Origin: Rana temporaria
Lineage: Eukaryota > Chordata > Amphibia > Anura > Ranidae
NCBI RefSeq assembly: GCF_905171775.1
Contig: NC_053499.1
Location: 89,486,012-89,550,011, forward strand
Direction: 5' to 3'
DNA: 64,000 nucleotides
In this document: piece by piece, positions 21,912-33,600 of the stretch
Layout: each line of letters opens with the position of its first letter
Position numbering within the stretch: the stretch's first letter is position 1
Notes under the pieces: generated by a model
What the model saw: the letters and a program-made list of their open reading frames with translations, nothing else
Databases searched by the model: none
Told to the model about the DNA's origin: nothing
Program-made: the position numbers and the translations under genes

Positions 21912-22290
21912 TGAACCTTCTCTACTCCATCTTGTAAGCCAGCATCTATTTTGTGTCATATTAGCAGAATGGATTTTCCTGGTATTCTGCTTTAAATGTT
22001 GAAATGCTTTTCCCATGTTTAATATCTTTAAACCTGCAAGTTATTTAGTTGTTTTTAGTTTGGAGAGACAGGGTTCTTTCATTGAAACCCTGCTTATCAG
22101 TCTTTTGTTTTATATTTCACTCCAATGTTTTGAGAACATGTCTGAATATAACCTTGTTTAATTATACTGACATATTAACGCTCACAACTACTGTGTGACC
22201 AGATTTTTGCCTTGTAATGCTTGTAAAATCTTATATATGCCATGATAAATACATTCAAATATTAGATCACTCTAAAACTAAGACTGTGTG
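21912..22290 (+). mobile_element. 3' LTR of the retrovirus
   Basis: It starts TGAACCTTCTCTACTCC right after the polypurine tract and is collinear with the 5' LTR copy. It extends about 90 bp beyond the end of the truncated copy (to around GTGTGTGCA). I could not fix the terminal CA exactly because the flanking DIRS sequence begins near 22290 without a clear duplication. Confidence 0.75.
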
Positions 22291-23178
22291 TGCATTATTG
22301 GTCAACGAGGGGTCTCCGTTACCGTACTGAGATCGAAGGAACGACTGGGTCATATCTTGGTCAGACTGAACCCCACCCCAACAAGAATGTTGGTCGAGGA
22401 CATGGTTCTGACAGAAGGAGAGGTAGCACTGGGATCTTGACCTGAGGTTGGATACTTGGAGACATTGCAGTTGGAAACCAAGGATGTCTCAGCCAGTATG
22501 GAAAGCCTGCTATTACTACAGTGTCCTTTATTGTAAGCCTCGACAGAAACTTTGAGATAAGCTAGCCGAATAGGCTAGATTGCATGCCTATGGGCTGGAG
22601 AGGGCATCCGTTGTTTCCGCCTGAGGGTGTGGAAGTCATGAGATGAATCTCGGTAACTTTGCGCTTTTTGCTGCAGCAAAGAGATCCAACTCGGGAAGGC
22701 CCCAATTGAATATCTTCGGATGCAGTGACAATTTGTTGGCATCTTTTGTAACAAATGATCGGCCTCCAAATTTAGGTGGCCTGGGAGGTAAACTGCTCTC
22801 AGATTCTTTTCCCCTACAGGATTATGGGTTCTACCTCCCTCAGGAGGGAGCTGCTGGGAGTTCCTCCTTGGCGATGTATGTATAATACTGCAGCCTTGTT
22901 GTCCATCCAAAGCAACTATTGCCTTCCGTCTGATCTGTTGTGTCAGAGCTATCAAAGCAAGGTATGCTGCACAAACGTCTAGGATGTTGGAAACCACTCC
23001 TGCTGTGTTGAAGGCACATATCCCCTGAACTACAATATGGTTGTAGTAAACTCCCCAACCCACTGCACTGGCGTCTGTAGTAAGTGCGGTCCAGGAGATA
23101 TGGCCTAAAAGGCGTAATCTTACCAGCATCTCTCTCTCTTCGTCCACCAATGCAGACCCCTGTGCATTAGGGTTGTCA
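22290..23178 (-). pseudogene. DIRS-A RNase H and downstream region
   Basis: A minus-strand frame (22575-23165) contains LRLLGHISWTALTTDASAVG, the first catalytic Asp region (TTDAS..GWG) of the DIRS RNase H domain. It also has VCAAYLALIAL, corresponding to the second acidic region, and VYLPGHLNLEADHLL near the end, corresponding to the last Asp. Downstream sequence to about 22290 keeps FPYWLRHPWF and LPLLLSEPCPRP in other frames, as in the connector between RNase H and recombinase in DIRS proteins. RNase H removes RNA from the cDNA hybrid. Frameshifts and stops make it inactive. It is cut at 23178 by the Penelope-like terminal repeat. Confidence 0.8.
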
Positions 23179-23179
23179 G

Positions 23180-24000
23180 GTATATATAAAAAAATAGGAA
23201 AAAGGTGCGCCAATAAGGGAGTATAAACTTCAGTCCTCAAGATGACATATATGAATGATGATGATATAACCTATCCCCAGATGGCATAGGAATACATGTA
23301 CACCAACAGGCCAGTAATTCAAAAAAGGCCACAGGTTAATGAAATCCACAGAATATTAGACCATAAGCTTGTATGATGACACCGCTGTGCTTGACAACAA
23401 TATGAAGTGCCCACCACTGCAAAACAAATGGCTGCTTACCAGAGGCAAGCAAAGACAAGCAATCAGCTGTGACCCAGGCAGAATGGTATCAGAACCTGAA
23501 TCAGACATGCAGGGTACTTCTCCAATACTCCTCTCACCCCCTGGCTATACCTCAGAACTCTGTATAGATTGAACCATGTAGGAAAGGAAGAGAGGAACCA
23601 AAAGGGTGATATTGTCTTGAGTAATTTATTTAATATAAAACATTGTACTAACAAACATAAGTCTTTAAAAGCATATAAAAGGTGCCAGCCGGCAAAGTAC
23701 AGAGGCCCTTCCTCGCAAACTGCATGCCCCCAGACACATTTCGTCACATCAGACATTATCAATGGGGATGGGCCACTGACTGACTCGCCACTAATTTATA
23801 AAACCAGGCCTCGTTGTAAGATATGAGGATCGGATCGGAACAGCGCCATCTTGGCTATGGGCATAAATGCCATTAACGGCTGAAATGACTCACATGACAT
23901 ATTTAAACCTATTACGTAAAAAAATACATCTAAAAATGAATAGGCAAACTGAATAGAAAACCCAGAACAACCTACGACAATTTTTATTAAGAAAAAAATT
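23180..24000 (-). repeat. Penelope-like terminal repeat, left copy
   Basis: The sequence is the inverse of 36090-36860. Shared blocks include GCAAGCAAAGACAAGCAATC with its complement near 36570, and the complement of TTTTAGATGTATG near 23925. By eye the copies are roughly 80-90 percent similar with small indels. It contains a hammerhead-like motif (23731-23752, minus). Confidence 0.85.
23731..23752 (-). ncRNA. Hammerhead-ribozyme-like motif in left terminal repeat
   Basis: On the minus strand the order is CTGATGTGACGAAA then TGTGTCTG. CUGAUG and GAAA are the conserved core strings of hammerhead ribozymes, which Penelope-like elements are known to carry. Here stem II is almost absent and GCGTC has become TGTGTC, so it is probably degenerate. 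Confidence 0.45.
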
Positions 24001-24649
24001 GGTTCCCTGTATGTATTTAGGTCGGTCACGATAAACAACGCCACTGACCGTGAATTAATACCGGACATAGTATTAACATGACATATGCGCTTCATTGCAC
24101 AATGCAAACTAATGGATTATTCTCTATTAGATTAGTGAAAATGTAATAAATTATACTTAAATGTAAGTGAATAACTGAAGATACACACGTATTATGTGTG
24201 CAACTAAATTAAATATGTGTTAAATACATGAAAATGTTATTCTATGAATATCAATAAACAGTGAATATTGACGAATTAGACAATCTAATAAATCGATCAA
24301 GAACAATCAATTAAGTGCCAATATGTGAATAATCAATCAAGACCGATCGATTGAAAGTGCAAATAATGTGCATTATATGCAAAATATTAAATTAATAAAA
24401 AATGTATAAAAAATCAGTACAAATAATTAAATATTAATTGATCAGTATTATTTTCCCAAAAATATATTGTAACTAATACAAAAAAAAAAAAAATAATGAA
24501 TAAAAAATATATAACAATATGTAAAAATCTGTATGTAAAAAAATATGTGACTAATTAAAGCAAAGATAACCTATCCTGGCATCTCACACCAAGTTTACAT
24601 CATAATTGGATTATAAATTATTAATAAAAGCATTATGAATTATTAATAA
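24001..24649 (-). other. A/T-rich 3' untranslated part of the Penelope-like element
   Basis: Very A/T-rich with short near-repeats of ATTAATAAA and CAATCAA. No coding potential. It lies between the GIY-YIG end and the terminal repeat. Confidence 0.5.
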
Positions 24650-25100
24650 AAGCATTAACGTCCGTTTCATTGTTCAACCCATCTGTGGATCCAGGCCATC
24701 TCCAAAATTTTGGGGATCTCCCTTACTGGCAGACTCCCCCTCCAATGGGGCTTAAAGCTATCAATACCCAAAAAAAGGGTTGCAGACGGGTCCCTATTGT
24801 GTTGCAAGCGATAATGTTTGGTTGGACATTGACTGATTTTTTAACCCCACCCTAATATTTGTAGCCTGCTCATTAAGGCGGACTTGCCAGGGACGCTTGG
24901 TCCGCCCCACATATTGCCACACGGGGACTGCAACATGTACACCACACCTGTGGTGGCACACATAATGCAGGGTTTGATAGAGAACAGTTGTGTGGCAGTT
25001 GACATAAAGGTGGTAGTCTGCCTTTGAGTGTAGGAATTTAAGGAACAAACCCTACACCTCCCACACTTATAGAACCCAGTTAAATGGTTGAAAAAATAGG
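24650..25100 (-). pseudogene. Penelope-like GIY-YIG endonuclease domain, frameshifted
   Basis: Minus-strand fragments in two frames read FFNHLTGFYKCGRCRVCS with a Cys pair, then IMCATTGVVYMLQSPCGN. After a shift they continue with QYVGRTKRPWQVRLNEQATN and IRVGL. These are the GIY (GVVYML) and YIG (QYVGRT) halves with the following Arg and Glu region. Further downstream FGIDSFKPHWRG and IPKILEMAWIHRW match the C-terminal tail typical of these proteins. In the family the domain nicks target DNA for reverse transcription. Frameshift and stops make it inactive. It is cut at about 25100 by the DIRS-B terminus. Confidence 0.82.
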
Positions 25101-25426
25101 ATTTTTTGTACTCGCCGTAAAATCCTTTTCTCTGTCGTCCATGGACGGACACAGCTCCTTAAATCTTGACAAGTGGGTTATGTTCCGTCTATTAGGAGAG
25201 GAAGGCAGACATGTTTAAATACATGTAACTTTAACAGAGTTGAACAGCCCCGCCCAGGGGGCGGTCACTCTGGTCATAACCCCTCACCCTGCAGCCAGCA
25301 GCTCAGCTTGTCAAAAAGCAGTACAAACTTAAAAGAAGGGGTGGGTGCTGTGTCCGTCCATGGACGAAAGAGAAAATGATTTTACAGCTAGTACAAAAAA
25401 TCCTATTTTCGCTTTTCGAAAATCTT
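25088..25426. repeat. DIRS-B terminal block with 63-bp inverted ends
   Basis: It begins AAAATAGGATTTTTTGTACT and ends with the complement AGTACAAAAAATCCTATTTT. The inverted arms include TCGTCCATGGACGGACACAG and GCTGTGTCCGTCCATGGACG. This resembles the palindromic terminal regions of frog DIRS elements from memory. It could alternatively be an independent MITE. Confidence 0.7.
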
Positions 25427-25429
25427 GAC

Positions 25430-25640
25430 AAGTGGGACATCCCCAAGCAGTGTAAAAAAAAAATGAGGGGTGGAAACAGCAATCAAAAAACTAACTTCAC
25501 CCCAAACAAGCAGAGCTCCTCAACGGAGGGGGTGCAAACTCAAACAGCCGCCTGCAAAACCTTGAGGCCAAAAGATGCATCCACATCAACCTTGTACAAT
25601 TTGGAAAAGGTGTGAACGGACGACCAAGGTGCCAAGACCA
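25430..25640 (-). pseudogene. DIRS-B tyrosine recombinase, extreme C-terminus
   Basis: Minus-strand sequence reads VHTFSKLYKVDVDASFGLKV, which matches the C-terminal end of DIRS recombinases. The Tyr in KLYKVD is the expected nucleophile position. The rest of the enzyme is missing. Confidence 0.6.
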
Positions 25641-25930
25641 GTGGGTCTGCGAGGTGGTCACATTGGGGTACAAAATCGAGTTTCTTTCTTGTCCGCCAAA
25701 CAGATTCTTTCCCTCAAATCTTCCTCTCCTTCTGGCTCGTCGGTCTGCCTTAATGGGGGCATTACAAGACTTGCTGAGGTGCGGGGTAATTTTACCTGTG
25801 CTACTGGAGGAAAGGTTTTAGAGATTCTATTTGAATCTGTTTGTAGTCCCGAAGGACAGAGTCAATCCAATCTTGGACCTCAAAGCCCTCAATGCCTTTG
25901 TGAGGGTTCAAAAGTTCAGGATGGAATGGC
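25640..25930 (+). pseudogene. Inverted copy of the start of the DIRS reverse transcriptase
   Basis: The plus strand from GTGGGTCTGCGAGGTGGTCA to about GTTCAGGATGG is the complement of 26815-27110, with about 90 percent identity by eye. It encodes QWVCEVVTLGYKIEF, the entry to the DIRS RT, in the plus frame. It lies between the RNase H and recombinase parts in the wrong orientation. Confidence 0.85.
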
Positions 25931-26290
25931 TGACATAAGCCACCACTGTAGCGTTGTTCGAATATATCCTGACAGGAAGCCCCTGCGACCATTCGAGGAG
26001 ACACAGCCTGATCGCCCGAAGTTCCAGGACGTTGATCGGCAGTAGGGACTCTTCCGGGGTCCATCGGCCCTGGGCCGACTGAACCCCCCCAAACTCCACC
26101 CCCAGCCAGACAGGCTGGCATCCGTCGTGATCACAGTCCAATGGAAGGGGAGGAACGACTTCCCGGACTGAAGAGCCGGGGATCTCAGCCACCAACTCAG
26201 AGAGGCCCTGACCAGGTCACTTACCTGAATCTGACGATCCACAGACAACAGAGATTTGCTCCATTTGGACAGAATCTCCTTCTGCAAGAC
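25908..26290 (-). pseudogene. DIRS-B RNase H domain
   Basis: Minus strand, in two overlapping frames: FHWTVITTDASLSGWGWSLG (first Asp region), then GRWTPEESLLPINVLELRAI (Glu region, LELRAI) and VVAYVSHS. The order is that of the DIRS RNase H after the RT. A frameshift lies between the two. It ends at the inversion junction near 25920. Confidence 0.8.
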
Positions 26291-26445
26291 TCAAAAGTGA
26301 AATTGGACATACAGTACTGCCTCAAAGGAGGCCACCATGAGGCTCAGAACAATTTCAGTGCCGACTGGAGTATCTTTAACTTCTCCAAAGGAAGGAAGAC
26401 CTTCGCCTCCGAGGAGTCCAGGGTCAATCCTAGGTACTCCAGACG

Positions 26446-27110
26446 CTAAGTTGGTACAAACACTGACTTCTGAATGTTCAGCACCCAACCAAATTTCTGG
26501 GGATCTGAATTGCTATAGACACATCCTCCTCTAATTCTGAGCCAGAAGCAGCTCTCGGAAGATCGTCTAAGTAGCCCACAACAGCAATGCCTCGCTGTCT
26601 CAGCAAAGCCAGAATCGGGGCGAGCACCATGGTGAAAACTCTTAGTGCTGACGCTAGGCCAAAGGGAAGAGCCACAAACTGATAGTGGTCTTCGCCGATC
26701 GCAAAGTGCAGAAACTTCTGATACCTGGCGCAGATGGGGACATGCAAGTATGCGTCCTTGATGTCCAGGGACACCAGAATGTCCCCCGGATGGAGCGCAG
26801 CAACCACCGAACGAATGGATTGCATCCCGAACTTTCGCAGCCTCACAAAGGCATTGAGGTCCTTGAGGTTCAAGATTGGACAGACTCCGTCCGTTTTCGG
26901 GACTACAAACAAATTCGAATAGAATCCCTGAAACCTTTCCTCCAGTAGCACAGGTATAATTACCCCGCACATGAGCAAGTCTTGTACTGCCCCCATTAAG
27001 GCAGACCGACAAGCCGGAAGGGGAGGAGGATTTGAGGGAAAGAATCTGTTTGGCGGACAAGAAAAACTCGATCATGTACCCCAAAGTGACCACCTCGCAG
27101 ACCCACTAGT
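26446..27110 (-). pseudogene. DIRS-B reverse transcriptase
   Basis: A 172-codon minus-strand frame (26996-26478) has GFYSNLFVVPKTDGVCPILN, SLDIKDAYLHVPI (motif A, catalytic Asp), HYQFVALPFGLASALRVFT (motif B region) and VVGYLDDLP (YxDD box). These are the RT motifs of DIRS elements, in order. The upstream end overlaps another frame carrying VTLGYMIEF. The core is well preserved, but frames before and after are shifted. RT copies the element RNA to DNA in the family. It joins RNase H downstream. Confidence 0.88.
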
Positions 27111-27470
27111 CGGAGAGCAGGGAGGTCCATCGAGCTGCAAACTCGCAAAGCCCTCCCCCCACCCTTGAGCCGGGCGGGGGCAAAACTTTATGCGGTAGCA
27201 GGCTTGCGCACCCAGAGATGCTTCTTTCCCCCAGCTGGACCTTTGTCAGTCTGGGAGGATCTGCGGGCTGACCCTGACTGACGAAAATACCTCTTCTGTG
27301 CAGAATAGGAGGGCCCTGGCTTACGGAACGGCTCCTTCCCCTTAGTGTACTGAGGGAGAAGGGTGCACTTACCTCCCGTGACATCCTTAATTCTGTCCCC
27401 CCAGCTGGACCTTTGTGGGCAGAGCCAGATCCGACTGTTTGAGACAGAGGAGGTAGGTGATGGCAGGGGT
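27106..27470 (-). pseudogene. DIRS-B gag-like ORF1, C-terminal part
   Basis: The minus frame reads GQPADPPRLTKVQLGERSIS, GSRVGGGLCEFAARWTSLLS, which is how DIRS ORF1 runs into the RT entry. The block CCCCCAGCTGGACCTTTGT occurs twice (27230 and 27397), indicating a small tandem duplication. The remainder of ORF1 is lost. Confidence 0.6.
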
Positions 27471-27479
27471 ATCATATAC

Positions 27480-27620
27480 CAAGCTACCCCACAAAACCCG
27501 GAGGAAACCCACGCAGACACAGGGAGAGAACATGCAAACTCCAGGCAGATTGGTGTCGGGGTCCGGATTCGAACCCGTGACTCTCTTGTTGCCAGGTGAG
27601 GGAGTTAACCACTACACCAT
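27480..27620 (-). mobile_element. tRNA-derived SINE fragment
   Basis: On the minus strand TGGTGTAGTGGTTAA (27619-27605) fits an RNA polymerase III A box and GGTTCGAATCC (27575-27565) is a perfect B box, 30 nt apart, as in tRNA. Downstream sequence CATGTTCTCTCCCTGTGTCT and GCGTGGGTTTCCTCCGGGT is a body common to many fish and amphibian SINEs, from memory. It is not a tRNA gene: there is no 3' acceptor pairing. It abuts the truncated end of LINE-A. Confidence 0.7.
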
Positions 27621-30600
27621 ACAATGAGTTGTAACCCAAACTGAGCTTGGATGGCGTGTCGGATCTGGAGATATCTATAAAATGTTTTATTTGTTATGTT
27701 GAATTCCTGTCGCAAATCTGCAAAGGATTTAATCTGTTCTCCATTGTACAATTGGTTTAAGCGACTTATCCCTTGTCTCTCCCATTCTTTACATCTCTCA
27801 ATATCCTTTAATTCTCTTAAGTTTTGATTGCACCAGAGAGGGGCAAAAATTGTTATTCCCTTATAGCCCATCAATACTTTTGTTTGCCATACTTTAAGGC
27901 TAAGTTTTATAGTTGGACATCTATGGACGAACGAACCAGCCTCAAGTGCCTCCACTATTGTCCTATGTGGTGCCCCTGCTAGCATCAATCTACCGGAATT
28001 CCCACCTCCCTCCAGTCCGCAGTTCGCAAGCTGTTGTAGCTGCAAGGCTAGAAAGTATGTTTTCGGGTGTGGTACTGCCATTCCCCCCTCTTTAGCTGGT
28101 AACTGCATGGTCTGGAGACAAATCCTGGCTTGTCCCTTCTTCCAAATTAACTCTCTGAAGAGGGATTCTATCCTTTTGAACCATTTTTGATCTATCCAGA
28201 CTGGGGAGGTATGGAGGATATAGAGTAACTGGAGCAACCATAGCATCTTTATTAGATTACATCGCCCCACTTTGGATAATGGTAGTCTACACCAGACATC
28301 TCTTTTATGTTCCCATTTAGACAAAAGAGGGATTAAGTTATTTTGGACAAAGCTATTGATGTCCCTCGTGATTCATATCCCGAGATATTTCATCATAACT
28401 ACTACTTTTAACTGAGGGATTCCATGAGGTATCTGGGCACCAAGGGGGTCAATTGGCAGTAGTGCTGACTTTTCCCAATTAATGACCAACCCGGAGCATA
28501 GCCCAAACTCGCCCACCATTTTGATCACATTTTTTAACGAGGTTTCGACATCTGCCAAAAAGAAAAGGACATCGTCCGCAAACAGTGCGATCTTATCCTC
28601 TGTAGTCTGTCTGCAGAACCCCTGTACATCTTTAGTTTTTCTAATTTTAACAGAAGGGGGGAAAGGGGACAGCCCTGTCGCGTTCCTCTCTCTAGTTGAA
28701 ACATTTCTGAAAATTCATTGTTGATTTAAATTTTTGCTCTTGGCTGATTGTATAACAACTTCACCCAACTCATGAACCTGGGGCCAAACCCGAATTTCTC
28801 TAGGACCTTCCATAGGTAGTCCCATTCCAGACTGTCAAGCACCTTGGCAGCATCCAGGGCTAAGACGGCTCTGGAGCCCACACCCTCTGTTGGAATTTGC
28901 ATATTCAGGAACACTCTCCTGATGTTGGCCAGATTGGTCAGGATGTATAAAGCACTTGGATATACCGGTTAAGACGTGTTGCTAACACTTTGGCCAAGAT
29001 CTTGGTGTCAGTACATAGAAGTGAGATAGGGCAATAAGATGAAGCCTCTCTTGGATCCTTTCCCCTCCTTATGTAAGACAATGATAGTGGCTTCAGTCAT
29101 AGAGATGGGAAGTATTCCATGAGTCAATGCCCAATTTAATGTCTTTTGGAGTTCTGGTAGCAGGATATCACCATATCTTTTATAGATCTCTACGGGCATC
29201 CCATCTGGGCCTGGTGACTTTTGAGTTGACATCCCCGCCACTGCCGATTTTAATTCTCCTAGAGTAATTGGCGCCTCCATGTCAATGTTTTCTTCCTCCG
29301 ATAGGGTCGGGACGGACAGTCCCTGGAAAAAATTTTCCCGGTCCTTCAGTCCCCTCCCTTCTCTTGGAGCTATAAAGGGATACAAAGAATTCTTTAAAAG
29401 TATTTAATATCACAGTTTTATCGGAGGAAATTTCACTGCTTGATAACTTAACTGCTGTAACAGTGGAGGGGGGGGGGGAAATTGGTTCTAATAAGCAGAG
29501 ATAATAGGCGCCCCACTCGCTCTCCCTCTCCAAACTGATTCTGTTTCTGGAATATTCGTTTTCCCTCTGTTCTTTTTAATGTAGTCATTTTGTATATTTG
29601 TTGTTTTTCTAGCCACTCTTTTAAATTATGAGAGGTTGGGGTTTCAATATATCTCTTCTCTGCTTGTAGCAACTGATTCCTTATCTCACTCTCTCCCTCC
29701 CTGTTCTTCCTCTTAACCCCTGCTATCTTTTGGATCAGGAGGCCTCGGAGGTAGGCTTTTAGGGAGTCCCATACCACCCCCACTGATGCAGTTCCCTCAT
29801 TTATCTGTATAAATTCTTTAAGAGCCGACATCACCATACTGTGTTCGCTCATTAGTTCGAGCCAGTGAGGGCTAATTTTCCATTCTCTTGGGTACCATTT
29901 ACCCCTAGTTTTTATTGTCAGCTCGATCGGCGAGTGATCGGAGACTCCTCTTGGGCCATATTCTATATTTATTACTAGTGTTGCTGCCTCCTCGTTACCC
30001 AACGTCATGTCTATTCTGGATAGAGTGTGGTGAGTCTTCGAAAAACAGGAGTATTGACGTTCCTGCGGATAGCGCGTACGCCAGATGTCACATAACCCCA
30101 CTTCATCCAAAAATCACGCTAATCGGTCCTCTCCTTTTGTTTTAGGTCTATTTCCTGGCGGGAACCTATCCTGGGTCCTATCTAAGGCTTCATTAAAATT
30201 GCCTATAATAACTATTGGTATTCCTGGTTTGTCCAATGTAAACTCAATCAATTTATGTAGGACTTCAAATTTAAATGGGGGGGGGGGGGGGGGGTATAAA
30301 CGCTGGCTATCACAAATAGTTTATTTTCAATTAAGCAGAATACAAATATAAACCTTCCCTGATCATCTATCCTGCTCTCTCTACAGGAAAATCCCAATCC
30401 TTTCCCCACCAGTATGCTCACTCCCCTAGAGTAGGATGAGTGATACGAGTGGTAAGTGGCCTGGAATTTTGGGCCGCTCAACTGCGTAGCTGTACTTGCA
30501 GTTAAGTGTGTCTCCTGTAGACAGAGCAGACCGGCACCCCCCCCCCCCAACATATCAAAGATAGTTGCTCTCTTGGTTGGGTCCCTCATTCCACACACAT

Positions 30601-30634
30601 TCAGGGATTTTATACAGAACGTCTTATCTACCAT
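27605..30634 (-). pseudogene. LINE-A ORF2: endonuclease and reverse transcriptase, 3'-truncated
   Basis: Minus-strand fragments in L1/Tx1 order follow. The APE-type endonuclease starts MVDKTFCIKSLNVCGM with LLCLQETHL and YSRGVSILVG (30634-30248). It continues with TLSRIDMTLGNE and GVSDHSPIEL (30110-29860). The RT has KSPGPDGMPVEIYKRY (about 29220), RAVLALDAAKVLDSLEW (about 28860) and the catalytic IALFADDVLFF (about 28570-28600). The thumb region runs to LQIRHAIQAQFG at 27620. Endonuclease nicks DNA and RT copies the RNA at the nick. At least five frame breaks and several homopolymer indels (G run at 30279) make it dead. The C-terminal ~270 residues with the zinc knuckle are missing. Confidence 0.88.
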
Positions 30635-33600
30635 GTGTTATAGTTAAGTTTAGCGACCCTTGACCTTTGCCCAGTTTGTATCTTGGGGACCAAAAAAAAA
30701 AAGGGGGGGGGTCCCGGTAGTAAAAAAGAGAGGGGAGAAGGCCCAAAAACCAAACATCTGTCAAAAATTGTATATGCTGAAAAAAGGAGCCCCAAAAAAC
30801 ACGTGTATCCAGGAATAATATGTTACTATATAAAAACCTCCCCAGGGCACTGCTTTTAACAAAAGTGAGAGCGTAATGCGACTCTCCTGTCACTGAAGAA
30901 GCAGTAAAAAGAAGGAAGAAGAGAAAAAAAAGGAGCCCGCAAGAAGTGTTTACCCACTTCGCCATACCTTAAAAAAGAGAAATAATGAAAACAATCTAAA
31001 TAGGGAAATTGCAATTGTGGGTAGTGTCATCAAACGCTTAATAGTGGTGTGTAACCCAACCATTTCTCCCCCACCCATCCCCCCTCTCTCCCTACTACGT
31101 CCCTCCCTCCTGCCCCTTCCCCCACTGCACCACCCTCCCTCCCTTGGCCCTCCCCTAGGGGCTCTACCTGTGGCCTCCATACTATACACCATTGTTGGGA
31201 CCTCCCAACTACCATACCTCCCTATACAAACCACAACCATACTACCCTCCATCCCCCCCCGCCCCACCCCCTCCCTCTAACATCATTTTAGTGCCTCTTA
31301 CTTTCTCCCCTCTCCTCGTCCCGTTTTGTGCAGTTTAAGTGCTTTTAATTGTGTTAAAAAAAAAAAAGGATTCCCTGTGTTTTAACTAGCCTGCATTCAG
31401 CTCATTACCATATTGCAATGTTGCTAAATTCATGTACATATTTAAAAGTGCATTAAGTGACCAGAAAAAAAAAGAAAGAAAATAAATAAATAAAAAAATA
31501 AAAAATAAAATTCCGCCTTTCTTTCTTTTCCTCCACTTCACCTCCTCTCTGTGGGTCATAAGTCTTTCTTATTGTCCTCAAGCCACTTCGCAGTACTTGC
31601 CGGTGAGTCAAAAAAGAAGGTTCCACCCAATGCAGAGACTCGCAGGCGGGCTGGGTAAAGCAAAGCATAAGGAAGTCCAAGTTTTTGAAGAGCTCGCTTA
31701 ATTGAAATAAATTCAGCTCTGCGCCTCTGCAGATCGGGGGAGAAATTCTGATACAGCGAGACTTTAACCCCATTATATAAAATCTCCCCTTTTTCTCTAG
31801 CCTTCCGCAGAAGAGTCACTTTGTCATTATAGTTAAATATTTTCACAAGGAGTGGTCTAGGGCGCACACTTGGCAGACGTGGTTTAAAGGGGACCCGGTG
31901 GGCACGTTCGATGCCGAAAAAGGGTGAAAAAGATGTGGCACCAAAAGTCTCTCTGAACCAGTCCTCAAGAAATGCAATGGGGTTAGCTCCCTCGCTCCGC
32001 TCTGCCAATAATTCTAACATTATTCCTGCGGTTTCTATTTTCCAGGTCATCGATCTTCGCCCCCTGCATGTCCATTTGTTTCTTTAACCCTGCGATTTCC
32101 TGTTTAAGCGGGAATAAATCATCCTCGACTGTACTTAGTCTTTCCTCTAGTATAGATGTTCTTTCAATGGTCTTACTCAACTTATCCCCCATTGAACATA
32201 GGTCCTCCTTGATACCTTTCAATTGGGTCTCTAGGCCTGTTATTGAGTCCCTGCAGGAGTTAATGGCCTGCAGGAGGTCTCTCAAAGTGGGTTCCCCCTC
32301 GCTTCCTGTTGTGCCCCCCTCCATGATTTTTTGGGGTAAACTGGCTGGTTTTACTGCTGTGTTTGTTACCGCGTTTTCCGTGTAATCTTTTCCTCCCCCA
32401 GCCCCTTTAATACTTGCAGTTTTTGTAGAGGGTGCAGCTACTGATTTAATTGTTGTCGTGCCCCTACTTCTCCTGTCCAAGGGTGCTCCTGCTTGTGCAG
32501 TCTGTGATTGGACCGCCTTAGCCGGTGACAAAGAGGTTCGAGCAAAGCGATCAAGTTTTGCTACAGCTGTTGTAGATATTGCTGAGAAAGCTAATGCGCT
32601 TGCCTGGCTTTTTGCGGACCATGTAATTAGGGCTCCCACCTGACCCATGGACATAATAGGAGAAACAAAAATGCGTACGGGAAGCGACTCGCCTCCCCCA
32701 CTACGGGGCTACAGTTATGTTAATAAGTCAATAAATCGATGAGAAGTAAGCTTGAAAAAAAAAAAGGAGAGGGGGGGTGGGGAAGGGGGAATCCTAGCGC
32801 CGATTATCCAATGATGATCAATGGGGAAAAAAAATAATTATTCACTGAGTCTCGGGGGTAAGTACAACATTCCTTTATCCTTTTCCCCTGCTGGGTAACC
32901 AGGGGGGTTTCCGAGGGAGAATACAGCAGAGGATCAGACGTATCATATAAAAGTTATTGTTGGTTATGTTGGTTAGGTCAGCTCAAAACAAGCACAAAAA
33001 AAAAAGAAAAAAAAAGAAAGAAAAACATGCATTGGAGCGAGCGTTGTTATTGCCCCTCTATTGTATGTTGCGATAATGCAGCGGTAATCACCCAAAGTCA
33101 TTAAATATTAAATGGAAGCGTTTTCACTTAAGCCTATTTGGAGACAAAGTGAGTAAGTAGAGTAAATAGTAAATAGAAAGGCAGTGTGTCACCTGAGTCT
33201 CTTTTCACATCTCTGGAAGAATTGTCTCCTGGTGATCACACTCGCTGCAGTCTGCTCTTTCCTCAGCAGGGGGCAACAGAGTACACCGAGGTTCTCTCTC
33301 TCCACTCTCCACAGCGCTTCAGGTCTGACTCTGTCTGGAGCTGTAGCCTAGCTGAAGTCTCGCGAGACTTCCGAGGGACCCGGCTCTGTTTTTCGCCGCC
33401 GACCACCGCACTACGGCTCCAGCGGTACCCCTCGCTTTTCACACCGCACGCCGCGGTTCCACCACACCACCGTCCAGACTCTCCACGGGCCACCCGCAGC
33501 AAGTTAAGGGCCAATTCCAGCGGCTGTACCCGATTCACAGGGGGGGGGGCGCTACATGTGGGAGATGAGCCCGCAGTACTGCAAAAAAAACCTCCAAATC

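Larger units (their letters stand above)
18140..22290 (+). mobile_element. Endogenous retrovirus remnant (LTR - env - LTR)
   Basis: Two direct copies of one LTR flank a region that keeps only an env transmembrane subunit and a polypurine tract. The copies are 18140-18250 plus 19157-19354, and 21912-about 22290. Gag and pol are absent; the space between 19355 and 20440 is filled by unrelated repeats, so the interior was deleted. The element lies in DIRS-A, but I find no matching short duplication at its ends. It may therefore have been rearranged after insertion. Confidence 0.82.

Noticed and set aside
27565..27619. tRNA gene
   Set aside because: A and B boxes are present but there is no acceptor stem, and the body continues into SINE sequence.
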